A program made the position numbers and the translations under genes. A stretch of 64,000 nt of DNA from Pedobacter cryoconitis (GTDB taxonomy: Bacteria > Bacteroidota > Bacteroidia > Sphingobacteriales > Sphingobacteriaceae), in assembly GCA_019352875.1 (NCBI GenBank), contig JAAAFW010000006.1, forward strand, positions 575,743 to 639,742, written 5' to 3'. Position 1 is the first letter of the stretch. Every line of letters begins with the position of its first letter. The notes under the pieces are model-generated. The model was not told where the DNA came from, did not search any database, and saw only the letters and a list, made by a program, of their open reading frames with translations. Shown here one piece after another: positions 43,057 through 52,102 of the stretch.

Positions 43057-44403
43057 ATGTCTCATCAAAAGAAGCCATACAATAGTGTTTATATCATAGG
43101 AATCTCGTTTATTTCCGCCTTGGGCGGCTACCTTTTCGGCTTTGATTTCGCAGTAATATCGGGAGCTCTGCCTTTTTTACGTCAGGAGTTTCTGCTGGAT
43201 CCGGTATGGGAGGGGTTTTTAACTGGCTCTTTAGCGCTCGGTTGCATCGTTGGCTGTCTGATCGCCGGCAGGATCGCTGAGAAATACGGACGCAGGCCGG
43301 GCTTAATGCTGGCAGCACTAATTTTTGCAGTGTCGTCGGTGGCTATCGCTTTATCGACAGGTCTGACCTTTTTCGTAACCATGCGTTTCGCGGCGGGGAT
43401 TGGCGTTGGTATGGCATCAATGCTTTGTCCGATGTATATCGCCGAGGTTTCTCCGGCAGAAGTGCGGGGCCGTAATGTTTCCATTAATCAGCTGACGGTC
43501 GTGTTGGGTATACTGGTAACTAATTTGATTAATTATTTCCTGGCAGATACCGGACCAGATGCCTGGCGATGGATGTTTGGGCTGGGAACAGTTCCATCAG
43601 TTATATTTCTTGTTGGTGTTACCTGGCTGCCCGAAAGTCCCCGCTGGCTCATGAAAGCCGGCAGGCACGAACAGGCAAAAGCTGTACTGCGTAAAATAGG
43701 ATCTCCTGAGTTCGTAAGCAATACCGTTACTGCCATTGAAAAATCATTAACTGGGGAGAAGAAGCTGCCTTTTCGTGCTGTATTCGAGAAAAGCGTCAGA
43801 CCGGCATTGCTGATTGGAATTGTACTTGCCGTTTTTCAGCAGTTGTGTGGCATCAATGTAGTTTTCAATTATACCTCGACGATTTTTGAATCTGTTGGGT
43901 CAAGTTTAGATCAGCAGCTCTTTGAAACAGTGAGCATCGGGATTGTAAATTTAGTGTTTACAATTATTGCCATGTCGCAGGTTGATAAACTCGGCCGCCG
44001 TCCACTAATGCTGATCGGATCGCTTGGTTTATCTGTTTTATATATCGTGCTTGCCTTTTTATTACAAATTCAGGCTGCACCCGGTTTGGTATCCATTTTT
44101 GTTTTGCTCGCGATAAGCACCTATGCGATGTCTCTTGCACCAGTTACATGGGTGCTGATCTCAGAGATTTTTCCGAATAAAATTCGTGGTTCTGCATCCA
44201 TGGTAGCCTTGATTTCGCTGTGGAGTGCCTATTTTATATTGGTATTTACTTTTCCCATACTGGCGAAAAAATTAGGTACGTACGGGCCTTTCTATCTATA
44301 TGCAGCTATTTGCTTTTTAGGCTTCCTGTTCATTAAAACCAGGGTTAAAGAAACTAAAGGGCAAACTCTCGAGGAACTCGAGGATAATTTAATTAGACAT
44401 TAA
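43057..44403 (+). CDS. sugar porter family MFS transporter
   Basis: 448 residues with 12 transmembrane helices. Sugar-porter motifs: 'GGYLFGFDFAVISGAL' in helix 1, 'GRIAEKYGRRPG' after helix 2, 'RFAAGIGVGMASMLCPMYIA' with 'EVSPAEVRGR', 'WLPESPRWLMKAGR' (the PESPR signature), 'QQLCGINVVFNYTSTIFES', and a final 'ETKGQTLEELE'. It most likely moves the hexose freed in the periplasm (galactose inferred) into the cytoplasm with protons. Starts 28 bp after GH97 and ends 13 bp before the DUF5107-TPR gene, well inside the operon. Confidence 0.94.
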   Translation: MSHQKKPYNSVYIIGISFISALGGYLFGFDFAVISGALPFLRQEFLLDPVWEGFLTGSLALGCIVGCLIAGRIAEKYGRRPGLMLAALIFAVSSVAIALSTGLTFFVTMRFAAGIGVGMASMLCPMYIAEVSPAEVRGRNVSINQLTVVLGILVTNLINYFLADTGPDAWRWMFGLGTVPSVIFLVGVTWLPESPRWLMKAGRHEQAKAVLRKIGSPEFVSNTVTAIEKSLTGEKKLPFRAVFEKSVRPALLIGIVLAVFQQLCGINVVFNYTSTIFESVGSSLDQQLFETVSIGIVNLVFTIIAMSQVDKLGRRPLMLIGSLGLSVLYIVLAFLLQIQAAPGLVSIFVLLAISTYAMSLAPVTWVLISEIFPNKIRGSASMVALISLWSAYFILVFTFPILAKKLGTYGPFYLYAAICFLGFLFIKTRVKETKGQTLEELEDNLIRH

Positions 44404-44416
44404 TACGCAATTTTTT

Positions 44417-47400
44417 ATGAATAATTTAGAAGTACACGTTTGGGAAGAAAAAGTTATCATCCCTACTTATGGCACCGGTAAGCCTGAAAGAAATCCCATG
44501 TTTTTTGAAAAGCGTATTTACCAGGGCAGCAGCGGGAAAGTCTATCCCAATCCTGTTATCGAAAAGATTTTTGATGAAAAGACCGATAAAGAATACACCG
44601 GGCTTTATCTGGAGAATAAATATCTGAAAATTATGATATTACCGGAACTTGGGGGACGTATACAAATGGCTTATGATAAGGTTAAACAACGTCATTTTAT
44701 TTATTATAATCAGGTTATCAAGCCTGCATTGGTTGGGTTAACCGGTCCCTGGATATCTGGTGGAATCGAGTTTAACTGGCCCCAGCACCACCGTCCCAGC
44801 ACTTTCGAACCTGTAGATTACAAAATTGAACATAATTCCGATGGGAGTAAAACAGTATGGGTAAATGAGATTGAACGTATGTTCCATACAAAGGGGATGG
44901 CGGGTTTTACACTGCACCCGGGTAAGGCGTATATTGAAATCAAAGCAAAGCTATATAACAGGTCGGTTCTCCCACAAACATTTTTATGGTGGGCCAATCC
45001 CGCAGTTAAGGTTAACGACGATTATCAATCTGTTTTTCCACCAGATGTGAATGCTGTTTTCGATCACGGTAAGCGTGACGTGTCTGATTTTCCTATTGCT
45101 ACAGGAACATATTATAAAGTAGATTATTCGCCGGGTACAGATATCTCCCGTTACAAGAATATACCGGTACCAACATCCTATATGGCAATAAATTCAAACT
45201 ATGACTTCGTCGGTGGATACGAACATGATAGTCAGGCCGGCCTGTTGCATGTCGCAAATCATCATGTTTCTCCGGGTAAAAAACAATGGACCTGGGGACA
45301 TAGTGACTTTGGCAAGGCATGGGACCGTAACCTTACCGATGAGGACGGACCATATATAGAACTCATGACCGGTATGTTTACAGATAACCAGCCCGATTTT
45401 ACCTGGCTGATGCCAAATGAAGAAAAGCACTTTACACAATACTTTCTGCCATACAGGGAACTTGGTTTAATTAAGAATGCCAGTCAGGATATTCTGCTGG
45501 CTATCGATGTTTTGAATGAGTCGGCAGAGGTTAAGATTTATGTAACCAGTGCGCAAGAAAGTCTGAAGATAAAACTTGTTTACGGGGCAGAAGTATTACT
45601 GGATGACGTAGCATCTATTTTTCCAGAGGAAGTATATAACAGGAAGATTAATGTGACAGGTATCCAGGAGAACAAGCTACTTCTTGTGATAACTTCGGCT
45701 TCGGGGAAGGAGCTTCTCCGTTATGAACCTGCAGCACATAAACTAAACAGTATTCCAGAAGCTGCTGCGCCGGCTTTGCTTCCTGAAAAGGTCGAAAATA
45801 CGGAGCAACTGTTCTTAACAGGACAACATCTGGAACAATATCGTCATGCAACCTATAGTCCTGTGCCATACTATCAGGAGGCTTTAAAACGTGACCCTAA
45901 AGATATCAGGAATAATAATGCTTTAGGAGCATGGTATTTACGCAGGGGGCAGTTTTCAAAAAGTGAACCTTTCTTCAGGAAGGCTATTGAAACAAGTACA
46001 GCAAGAAATCCCAATCCGTACGATAGCGAATGCTATTATAATCTTGGACTCACTTTAAAGTTCCAGGGAAGAAATCACGAAGCCTATACAGCATTCTATA
46101 AAGCTACATGGAGCAATGCCTGGAAAGACAGCAGTTATTTTTCACTGGCACAGATCGATATGGCGAATGGCGACTATAAACTTGCAATTGATCATACACA
46201 GGCGTCGATAGATTCTAATGGCAACAATAGTAAAGCTTATGTAGTTCGTTCTGCTGCCTATCGTAAACTTGAAACTCCGGAACTGGCATTGCCGGTCGCG
46301 CTTGAAGGATTAAAAAAGGATGCATTTAATCTGGGAGCACTATTTGAACTAGTTTGTATTTACAAGGCTCTTGCTGAGAAAGAAAAAGCAGAGCAATCGG
46401 TAAGCGAACTATTGGCATTATCACGCGGTTATGACCAGAGTTTTATGGAATATGCACTTGATTATGCAAATGCGGGATTACATGCCGAAGCGTCTGAACT
46501 CTTAAATTATGCGGTGAAAAGTGAAGACACCAATCCAATGGTGTATTATTATCTCGGTTACTTTTTGCACTATCTAAATGAAACTGATCAAGCTAAAGCA
46601 GCTTTCGGTAAAGCTGCTCTGGCAGATTCTTACCTGTGTTTCCCGAATAGACTTGAAGATATAAATGTGCTTAGTCTGGCATCAGTTTTAAATCCGGCGG
46701 ATGCTAAAGCTCCGTATTATCTTGGAAATCTATTTTTTGATAAACAGCAGTATGACCAGGCTATTTCAGTCTGGGAGACTTCAGCTGCTTTGGATAATTC
46801 CTTCCCAACGGTACTCAGAAATCTTGCAATCGCTTATTTCAACAAACGGAATGAGAAGGATAAAGCGCTGCATTATTTTGAGAAGGCATTTGCATTGAAT
46901 AAGAATGATGCACGGGTATTAATGGAGTTGGATCAATTATATAAACGTCTGCACAGGCTTCCTGAAGAGCGTATAAGGTTTATAGAAGAAAATTTGAAGA
47001 CGGCGCTGGAGAGGGATGACGTTTACCTGGAGCTTGCCGCACTTTATAATTTTACAGGGCAGTATGAAAAGGCTTTCGAGCTGATTACCAGTAGAAAATT
47101 TCATCCCTGGGAAGGTGGGGAAGGTAAAGTATCTGGTCAATATGTATACAGTTTGAGGGAGTTGGCAAAGCAAGCTATCCATAACAAGAATTTCAGAGAA
47201 GCAATCACACTGCTGGAAAAAGCACAGTCCTATCCGGAAAATCTTGGTGAAGGAAAGCTTTTCGGTGCTCAGGAAAATGATATTTTTTACTGGCTGGGTA
47301 TCGCTTATGATGGTTTGGGTGAGTCAGAAAAAGCTAAAGCTTATTTTGTGAAGGCAACGATTGGACTGGAAGAACCCTCGGCAGCAATATTTTATAATGA

Positions 47401-47773
47401 TCAGCAACCTGACAAAATATTTTATCAGGGATTGGCCTGGAAAAAACTAGGTAATCAAAAAAAGGCGGAAGACATATTTAATAAGTTGAAAAATTATGGC
47501 GAACAACATTTTAATGATGAGGTTAAGATTGACTACTTCGCCGTATCACTGCCGGATCTGCTCATATTTGAGGACGATCTGAATATCCGTAATCAGGTTC
47601 ACTGCTTATTTATTAAGGGATTGGGATATCTCGGATTAGAAAAAATCGATGAAGCTAACCAAGAATTTAGTGGCGTACTGGATCTGGATGCAGGGCATTT
47701 CGGAGCCAGACTACATTTGCAAATGATCAGCCATCATCAATCTTTAACCTTAATCACACCAAATGAAAAGTAA
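44417..47773 (+). CDS. cytoplasmic DUF5107-TPR protein
   Basis: 1118 residues without signal peptide. The N-terminal DUF5107 region (about 15-340) has a galactose-mutarotase-like beta-supersandwich pattern: 'YLENKYLKIMILPELGGRIQ', 'SGGIEFNWPQHHRPSTF', 'LYNRSVLPQTFLWWANPAVK', 'QWTWGHSDFGKAWDRNLTDE'. A linker (about 340-470) follows, then a long TPR array (about 480-1105) with units such as 'YYNLGLTLKFQGRNHEAYTA' and 'YYLGNLFFDKQQYDQAISVW'. The family is common in Bacteroidota carbohydrate loci but its role is unknown. The mutarotase-like fold suggests sugar binding and the TPRs partner binding. Its last 11 bases overlap the GH36 start. Confidence 0.9.
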   Translation: MNNLEVHVWEEKVIIPTYGTGKPERNPMFFEKRIYQGSSGKVYPNPVIEKIFDEKTDKEYTGLYLENKYLKIMILPELGGRIQMAYDKVKQRHFIYYNQVIKPALVGLTGPWISGGIEFNWPQHHRPSTFEPVDYKIEHNSDGSKTVWVNEIERMFHTKGMAGFTLHPGKAYIEIKAKLYNRSVLPQTFLWWANPAVKVNDDYQSVFPPDVNAVFDHGKRDVSDFPIATGTYYKVDYSPGTDISRYKNIPVPTSYMAINSNYDFVGGYEHDSQAGLLHVANHHVSPGKKQWTWGHSDFGKAWDRNLTDEDGPYIELMTGMFTDNQPDFTWLMPNEEKHFTQYFLPYRELGLIKNASQDILLAIDVLNESAEVKIYVTSAQESLKIKLVYGAEVLLDDVASIFPEEVYNRKINVTGIQENKLLLVITSASGKELLRYEPAAHKLNSIPEAAAPALLPEKVENTEQLFLTGQHLEQYRHATYSPVPYYQEALKRDPKDIRNNNALGAWYLRRGQFSKSEPFFRKAIETSTARNPNPYDSECYYNLGLTLKFQGRNHEAYTAFYKATWSNAWKDSSYFSLAQIDMANGDYKLAIDHTQASIDSNGNNSKAYVVRSAAYRKLETPELALPVALEGLKKDAFNLGALFELVCIYKALAEKEKAEQSVSELLALSRGYDQSFMEYALDYANAGLHAEASELLNYAVKSEDTNPMVYYYLGYFLHYLNETDQAKAAFGKAALADSYLCFPNRLEDINVLSLASVLNPADAKAPYYLGNLFFDKQQYDQAISVWETSAALDNSFPTVLRNLAIAYFNKRNEKDKALHYFEKAFALNKNDARVLMELDQLYKRLHRLPEERIRFIEENLKTALERDDVYLELAALYNFTGQYEKAFELITSRKFHPWEGGEGKVSGQYVYSLRELAKQAIHNKNFREAITLLEKAQSYPENLGEGKLFGAQENDIFYWLGIAYDGLGESEKAKAYFVKATIGLEEPSAAIFYNDQQPDKIFYQGLAWKKLGNQKKAEDIFNKLKNYGEQHFNDEVKIDYFAVSLPDLLIFEDDLNIRNQVHCLFIKGLGYLGLEKIDEANQEFSGVLDLDAGHFGARLHLQMISHHQSLTLITPNEK

Positions 47774-49973
47774 AATACAATTAATCTGCCGGTCTGTTTC
47801 TTATCTGCTTTTGATTAGCTTATGTCTTGTCAATCAGGTCGGTAAAGCACAGGATATTACCATACCCGTAGAAACCAAAAATAATGCGCTCGTATTACAG
47901 GTTAATCAGAATAAAGATTTATCAAATATATATATAGGCAAAAAACTGGGTAATCCTGCCGAGTATGAAAACATACCCGGACATTATAAACAGGGTACAG
48001 ACTATTCAGACGGCACATTGAATTCGGCCTATTCGACCGCAGGATCTCGTAATTTATTCGAACCCGCTGTTACGGTTACACATGCCGATGGAAACAAGTC
48101 ACTGGACCTGCGTTATGTAAGTCATAAGGTTACCAGAACTGACAATAATGTATCACTATTGAGTATCCTTGTTAAGGATCCGGTATACAATTTTGAAGTG
48201 GTCCTAAATTATAAATCATATTATAACGAAGATGTAATCGAACAATGGAGTGTAATTACGCATCAGGAAAAGGGCAATGTGATTTTACATAAATTTGCTT
48301 CTGCGAATCTTTATCTGCAAAGCAGAAAGTACTGGCTAACCCAGTATCATGGTGACTGGGCTACAGAAATGAAACCTGAAGAAGTCCAGCTTACCCATGG
48401 AATAAAAACGCTGGACTCCAAATTGGGTACCCGGGCAAACTTGTTTCAGCCATCTGTTTTTATGCTTTCACTCGATAAACCTGCAACAGAAGATGAAGGA
48501 ACCGTATTATATGGCTCAGTTGAATGGAGTGGTAATTTCCGGGTTGATCTTGAACTGGATAACAAAGACAATCTCCGGCTTATTGCCGGTATGAATAATT
48601 ATGCTTCCGATTACACACTTAAACCGAAGGAAGTCTTCACTACTCCGGCATTTTTGTATACGATGTCAGACAAAGGGAAGGGAGATGCCAGCCGTAACCT
48701 GCATAACTGGGCCCGAAATTATCGTATTCTGGATGGAAAGGGTAATCGCTTAACTTTGCTTAATAACTGGGAAGCAACGTACTTTGACTTTGACGAGCCT
48801 AAACTTTTCGAGCTGATAAAAGATACTAAAAAACTCGGCGTCGATCTATTTTTGCTGGATGACGGCTGGTTCGCCAACAAATATCCGCGCAACGGAGATG
48901 TTACTGGCCTTGGCGACTGGGGTGTAAACAAAAAGAAGCTACCTAACGGTGTGGCTTCCCTGGTTCAGGAGGCGACAAAAAATGGTGTTAAATTCGGTAT
49001 ATGGATTGAGCCGGAAATGGTGAGTCCTAAAAGTGAACTTTATGAGAAACACCCTGATTGGGTTGTTAAACAACCACAGCGTCCCGAACATTATCTGAGA
49101 AACCAGCTGGTTCTCGATCTAACGAATCCAAAAGTCCAGGATTTTGTTTACGGTATTGTGGATGATCTTTTTACTAAGAATCCAGATCTTGCTTATGTTA
49201 AATGGGACTGTAATACTGTTGTTTTTAATGCATATTCTGCTCATTTGAAAAATCAGTCTCATTTCTACATCGAATATATGCGTGGGCTATATCAGGTGCT
49301 GGAGAGAATCAGAGCTAAATATCCCAAAGTTCCTATGATGCTATGTTCTGGTGGCGGTGGCAGGGTAGACTATGCTGCGCTTAAGTACTTTACTGAATTC
49401 TGGCCGAGTGATAATACCGATCCGCTGGAACGTATTTTTATGCAGTGGGAATATTCTTACTTCTATCCGTCTGTGACCAGTTCAAATCATGTTACCGACT
49501 GGGGTAAACAACCGATCAAATTCCGTACAGATGTAGCCATGATGGGTAAACTGGGGTTTGATATTGTGGTCAGTAAATTAAGTGCTAATGAGCTTAAGTT
49601 TTGTCAGAATGCTATAAAATCATATGACGCGGTGAAATCAGTTATTTGGCAGGGAGATTTGTACCGGCTAGCCGACCCGCGTGTAAACAGTATCGCATCA
49701 CTTGTGTATATAGATGATAAAAAATCTACAGGCGTGATGTTTAATTATTTGGTGAGTAACCGGTACGGGGAGGGAAGCAAGCTCCCGGTTAGGTTGAAAG
49801 GACTGGATCCCAATAAAACGTATCGTATAAAAGAGCTGAATATTTATCCGGAAACCAAGACTTCAATCGATGAGACTAAAAGTTATACCGGAGATTTCCT
49901 CATGACGGTTGGTTTTAATCCTGAAGTTAATGAAAAACGTACAAGTGTAGTTCTTCAGATTAATGAAATATAA
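47763..49973 (+). CDS. GH36 alpha-galactosidase (copy 1)
   Basis: 736 residues with a signal peptide ('LVNQVGKAQ'). The N-terminal beta-supersandwich (about 30-330) is followed by the GH36 barrel: 'LLNNWEATYFDFDEPKL', 'GVDLFLLDDGWFANKYPRNG', 'FGIWIEPEMVSPKSELYEKH', 'YVKWDCNTV' with nucleophile Asp482, 'MMLCSGGGGRVDYAALKYFT' and 'FWPSDNTDPLERIFMQWEY' with general acid/base Asp550. It removes terminal alpha-1,6- or related galactose residues in the periplasm. Its start lies within the end of the DUF5107 gene (11-bp overlap). It is very close to the second copy at 52103-54313 on the opposite strand. Confidence 0.95.
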   Translation: MKSKIQLICRSVSYLLLISLCLVNQVGKAQDITIPVETKNNALVLQVNQNKDLSNIYIGKKLGNPAEYENIPGHYKQGTDYSDGTLNSAYSTAGSRNLFEPAVTVTHADGNKSLDLRYVSHKVTRTDNNVSLLSILVKDPVYNFEVVLNYKSYYNEDVIEQWSVITHQEKGNVILHKFASANLYLQSRKYWLTQYHGDWATEMKPEEVQLTHGIKTLDSKLGTRANLFQPSVFMLSLDKPATEDEGTVLYGSVEWSGNFRVDLELDNKDNLRLIAGMNNYASDYTLKPKEVFTTPAFLYTMSDKGKGDASRNLHNWARNYRILDGKGNRLTLLNNWEATYFDFDEPKLFELIKDTKKLGVDLFLLDDGWFANKYPRNGDVTGLGDWGVNKKKLPNGVASLVQEATKNGVKFGIWIEPEMVSPKSELYEKHPDWVVKQPQRPEHYLRNQLVLDLTNPKVQDFVYGIVDDLFTKNPDLAYVKWDCNTVVFNAYSAHLKNQSHFYIEYMRGLYQVLERIRAKYPKVPMMLCSGGGGRVDYAALKYFTEFWPSDNTDPLERIFMQWEYSYFYPSVTSSNHVTDWGKQPIKFRTDVAMMGKLGFDIVVSKLSANELKFCQNAIKSYDAVKSVIWQGDLYRLADPRVNSIASLVYIDDKKSTGVMFNYLVSNRYGEGSKLPVRLKGLDPNKTYRIKELNIYPETKTSIDETKSYTGDFLMTVGFNPEVNEKRTSVVLQINEI

Positions 49974-50036
49974 TTAGTAATATGATTCAGGGTGGTGCCA
50001 TCGGCGGTGTACCAGGAGGCACCTCTTAATCAACTG

Positions 50037-50071
50037 AAAAACCCGGACATCTTTCGAATGCCCGGGTTTTT
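50037..50071. terminator. bidirectional terminator between the two convergent operons
   Basis: A strong hairpin: AAAAACCCGG (50037-50046) pairs with CCGGGTTTTT (50062-50071). The stem is lengthened by three further pairs after one mismatch, with a short AT-rich loop. The A-tract and T-tract make it work in both directions. It sits 63 bp after the GH36 copy 1 stop and 29 bp before the acetylesterase stop. Confidence 0.85.
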
Positions 50072-50099
50072 AGGTTGATTAAGATACCAACAGTAAATC

Positions 50100-52082
50100 T
50101 TAATTGATATTTTTCGTGCTGTCTTCCCAGTTATCAGTTTTAAAAGGAGAGGCAGGCAAGTTTGCCTGATTATACAGGTTGCCTTCAGGGTTATTTGCCC
50201 AACCATACCGAACAGACAGCGGTTTAGGTACTTCAGGACTGCTGACAACAACCTGATCACCTGTAATTGTTGCTTGCGCCCAGTGGAATATCTGATCGGC
50301 TCCTGCAACTGCAAAACCTTTTAAAGGTTTACCATCATTTGCTTTTAAGCCGCCGTCAATATGATCAAAATCCAGTTTAACTTTATTTTCTTCAATCTTG
50401 TAAGATTTGAGAAAAGGACCAGAGAATGCGATCTTTCTGCCATAGGTTTTAGCCAATGCAATTAAGGCAAGTCTGCGACCAACTTCCTGTTTGTTTTTCG
50501 GATGTATGTCTGCTGCATCGCCGATGTCAATCGCAACAGCCATACCGGTATTACTGATATTTAATGCGCCTAGTTGGGCATCCCGTAGTTCAGCCCATGC
50601 TGATGCTTTAGGTTGATTTTCATGTTTCATGAAGCCGGCAAGTTGTACAAAGTAAAATGGAAAATCACCCATATTCCAGGCCTTTCTCCAATCCTGGATT
50701 AACTCCGGAAAAAGTGTGCGGTACTGGTTTGCACGGTCGGCATTGCTTTCTCCCTGGTACCAGAGGGCACCTTTAATGGAGAAATTCAAAAATGGATTTA
50801 TCATCGCGTTAAACAATACCGTTGGCCGGTTCGGACCGTCGGAGGGCATCGGCGGAACTTTCTTTAAGTCCAGACCTATATTATACAACCAGTCACCGTC
50901 CAGGGATATTTTTTCTCCGTTAGCGGATACAACAGAGATGATATTACGTTCGCCATAAATACCACCACCACCGGCACCGTCAAAAACCCGGACAGCAATG
51001 ATATTTTCACCAGGTTTCACCAGATCTGCAGGTATTTTATACACCCTTTTCTGATCGTATCCCTTGGTTTCACCTATTTTCGTCCCGTTAAAAAAGCTGA
51101 TGTCATTATCGTCTATGGTTCCCAGGTTCAAAGTGATGTCTTTACCCTTCCAGGATTCCGGGATAGTTATTTTTCTGCGGAAGTAAACTACACCGTCAAA
51201 ATCGGGCAGTATAGATTCATCCCATAATACAGGCAGATTCATGCTTTTCCAATCTGAATCATCTGTAGCAGCATCAACCCATCGCAGTTTTCCCTGTTGA
51301 TAACCGTTGTCATTTTCTACGACGGTTTTGTTCCAGAGGTTTAACTCCTGTTCGAATTCGGCCTTACTTCCGGTTTTAGTAATCTTTTCCACTGCAGCTG
51401 CAAAGTCCGGGCGTGTCTTAAGCGTAGAAGAACTCATCCACGCTTCGGCAATTGTACCGCCCCAGGACGTATGGATGAGTCCGATAGGAATACCTGTTTT
51501 CTGATAAACTTCTCTTGCAAAAAAATACGCTACTGAGGAGAACTCCTCAATATTTTTAGGATTACATACGGTCCAGCCCCCGTTAGCTACTTTAGCATCA
51601 GTTAAAGGGGTGTTGCTGGTTATATGATCCACCTGCAGCAGGCGTATATTTTTAAAATCGGCTTTACTGATTTCCTCTTTATAATTAGCGATTTTCCCCC
51701 AGCCGGCAAGCGGCATTTCCATATTGGATTGGCCGGAACAAACCCACACATCACCCAACATGATATTAGACAGCTTTATTGCAGTCCCATCAGATATCGT
51801 TATGTTATATGGTCCTCCGTATTTCGGTGTCGGTATTTTTATTTTCCAATTTCCATTTTCATCCGCTTTAGCAGTAAAGTTTTTCGGATTCCAGGCGACA
51901 TGAATATTAACTGTTTTTCCGGGAGTTGCCTGGCCCCAGAAGGCTGCATTTGTCTTTTGCTGGATAACCATATTATCGCCGAAAACCGACGGTAACGTAA
52001 CTTTTGCATTTACAGTGCCGGCAGTAAAAACGATACCGATTATTGCTGCAATTCTGATGTACTTATGGTAATTTGATTTCAT
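50100..52082 (-). CDS. SASA-type acetylesterase with inserted jelly-roll (CE20-like layout)
   Basis: 660 residues with signal peptide 'AGTVNA'. An N-terminal beta-domain (about 28-105) leads into the SGNH esterase: 'MLGDVWVCSGQSNMEMPLAG' with nucleophile Ser119, 'GLIHTSWGGTIAEAWMS', then a GH2-type jelly-roll insert at about 265-390 ('VYFRRKITIPESWKGKDI', 'LNLGTIDDNDISFFNGTKIG'). After it the esterase resumes ('WYQGESNADRANQYRTLFPE', 'DIGDAADIHPKNKQEVGRRL' with Asp525 and His527). This interrupted layout is that of sialate-O-acetylesterase-like proteins and of family CE20, whose Xanthomonas member acts on xyloglucan. Likely removes acetyl groups from glycan. Last gene of the minus operon. Confidence 0.9.
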   Translation of the reverse strand: MKSNYHKYIRIAAIIGIVFTAGTVNAKVTLPSVFGDNMVIQQKTNAAFWGQATPGKTVNIHVAWNPKNFTAKADENGNWKIKIPTPKYGGPYNITISDGTAIKLSNIMLGDVWVCSGQSNMEMPLAGWGKIANYKEEISKADFKNIRLLQVDHITSNTPLTDAKVANGGWTVCNPKNIEEFSSVAYFFAREVYQKTGIPIGLIHTSWGGTIAEAWMSSSTLKTRPDFAAAVEKITKTGSKAEFEQELNLWNKTVVENDNGYQQGKLRWVDAATDDSDWKSMNLPVLWDESILPDFDGVVYFRRKITIPESWKGKDITLNLGTIDDNDISFFNGTKIGETKGYDQKRVYKIPADLVKPGENIIAVRVFDGAGGGGIYGERNIISVVSANGEKISLDGDWLYNIGLDLKKVPPMPSDGPNRPTVLFNAMINPFLNFSIKGALWYQGESNADRANQYRTLFPELIQDWRKAWNMGDFPFYFVQLAGFMKHENQPKASAWAELRDAQLGALNISNTGMAVAIDIGDAADIHPKNKQEVGRRLALIALAKTYGRKIAFSGPFLKSYKIEENKVKLDFDHIDGGLKANDGKPLKGFAVAGADQIFHWAQATITGDQVVVSSPEVPKPLSVRYGWANNPEGNLYNQANLPASPFKTDNWEDSTKNIN

Positions 52083-52102
52083 TGGAATAATAAAAAACTT
52101 GA

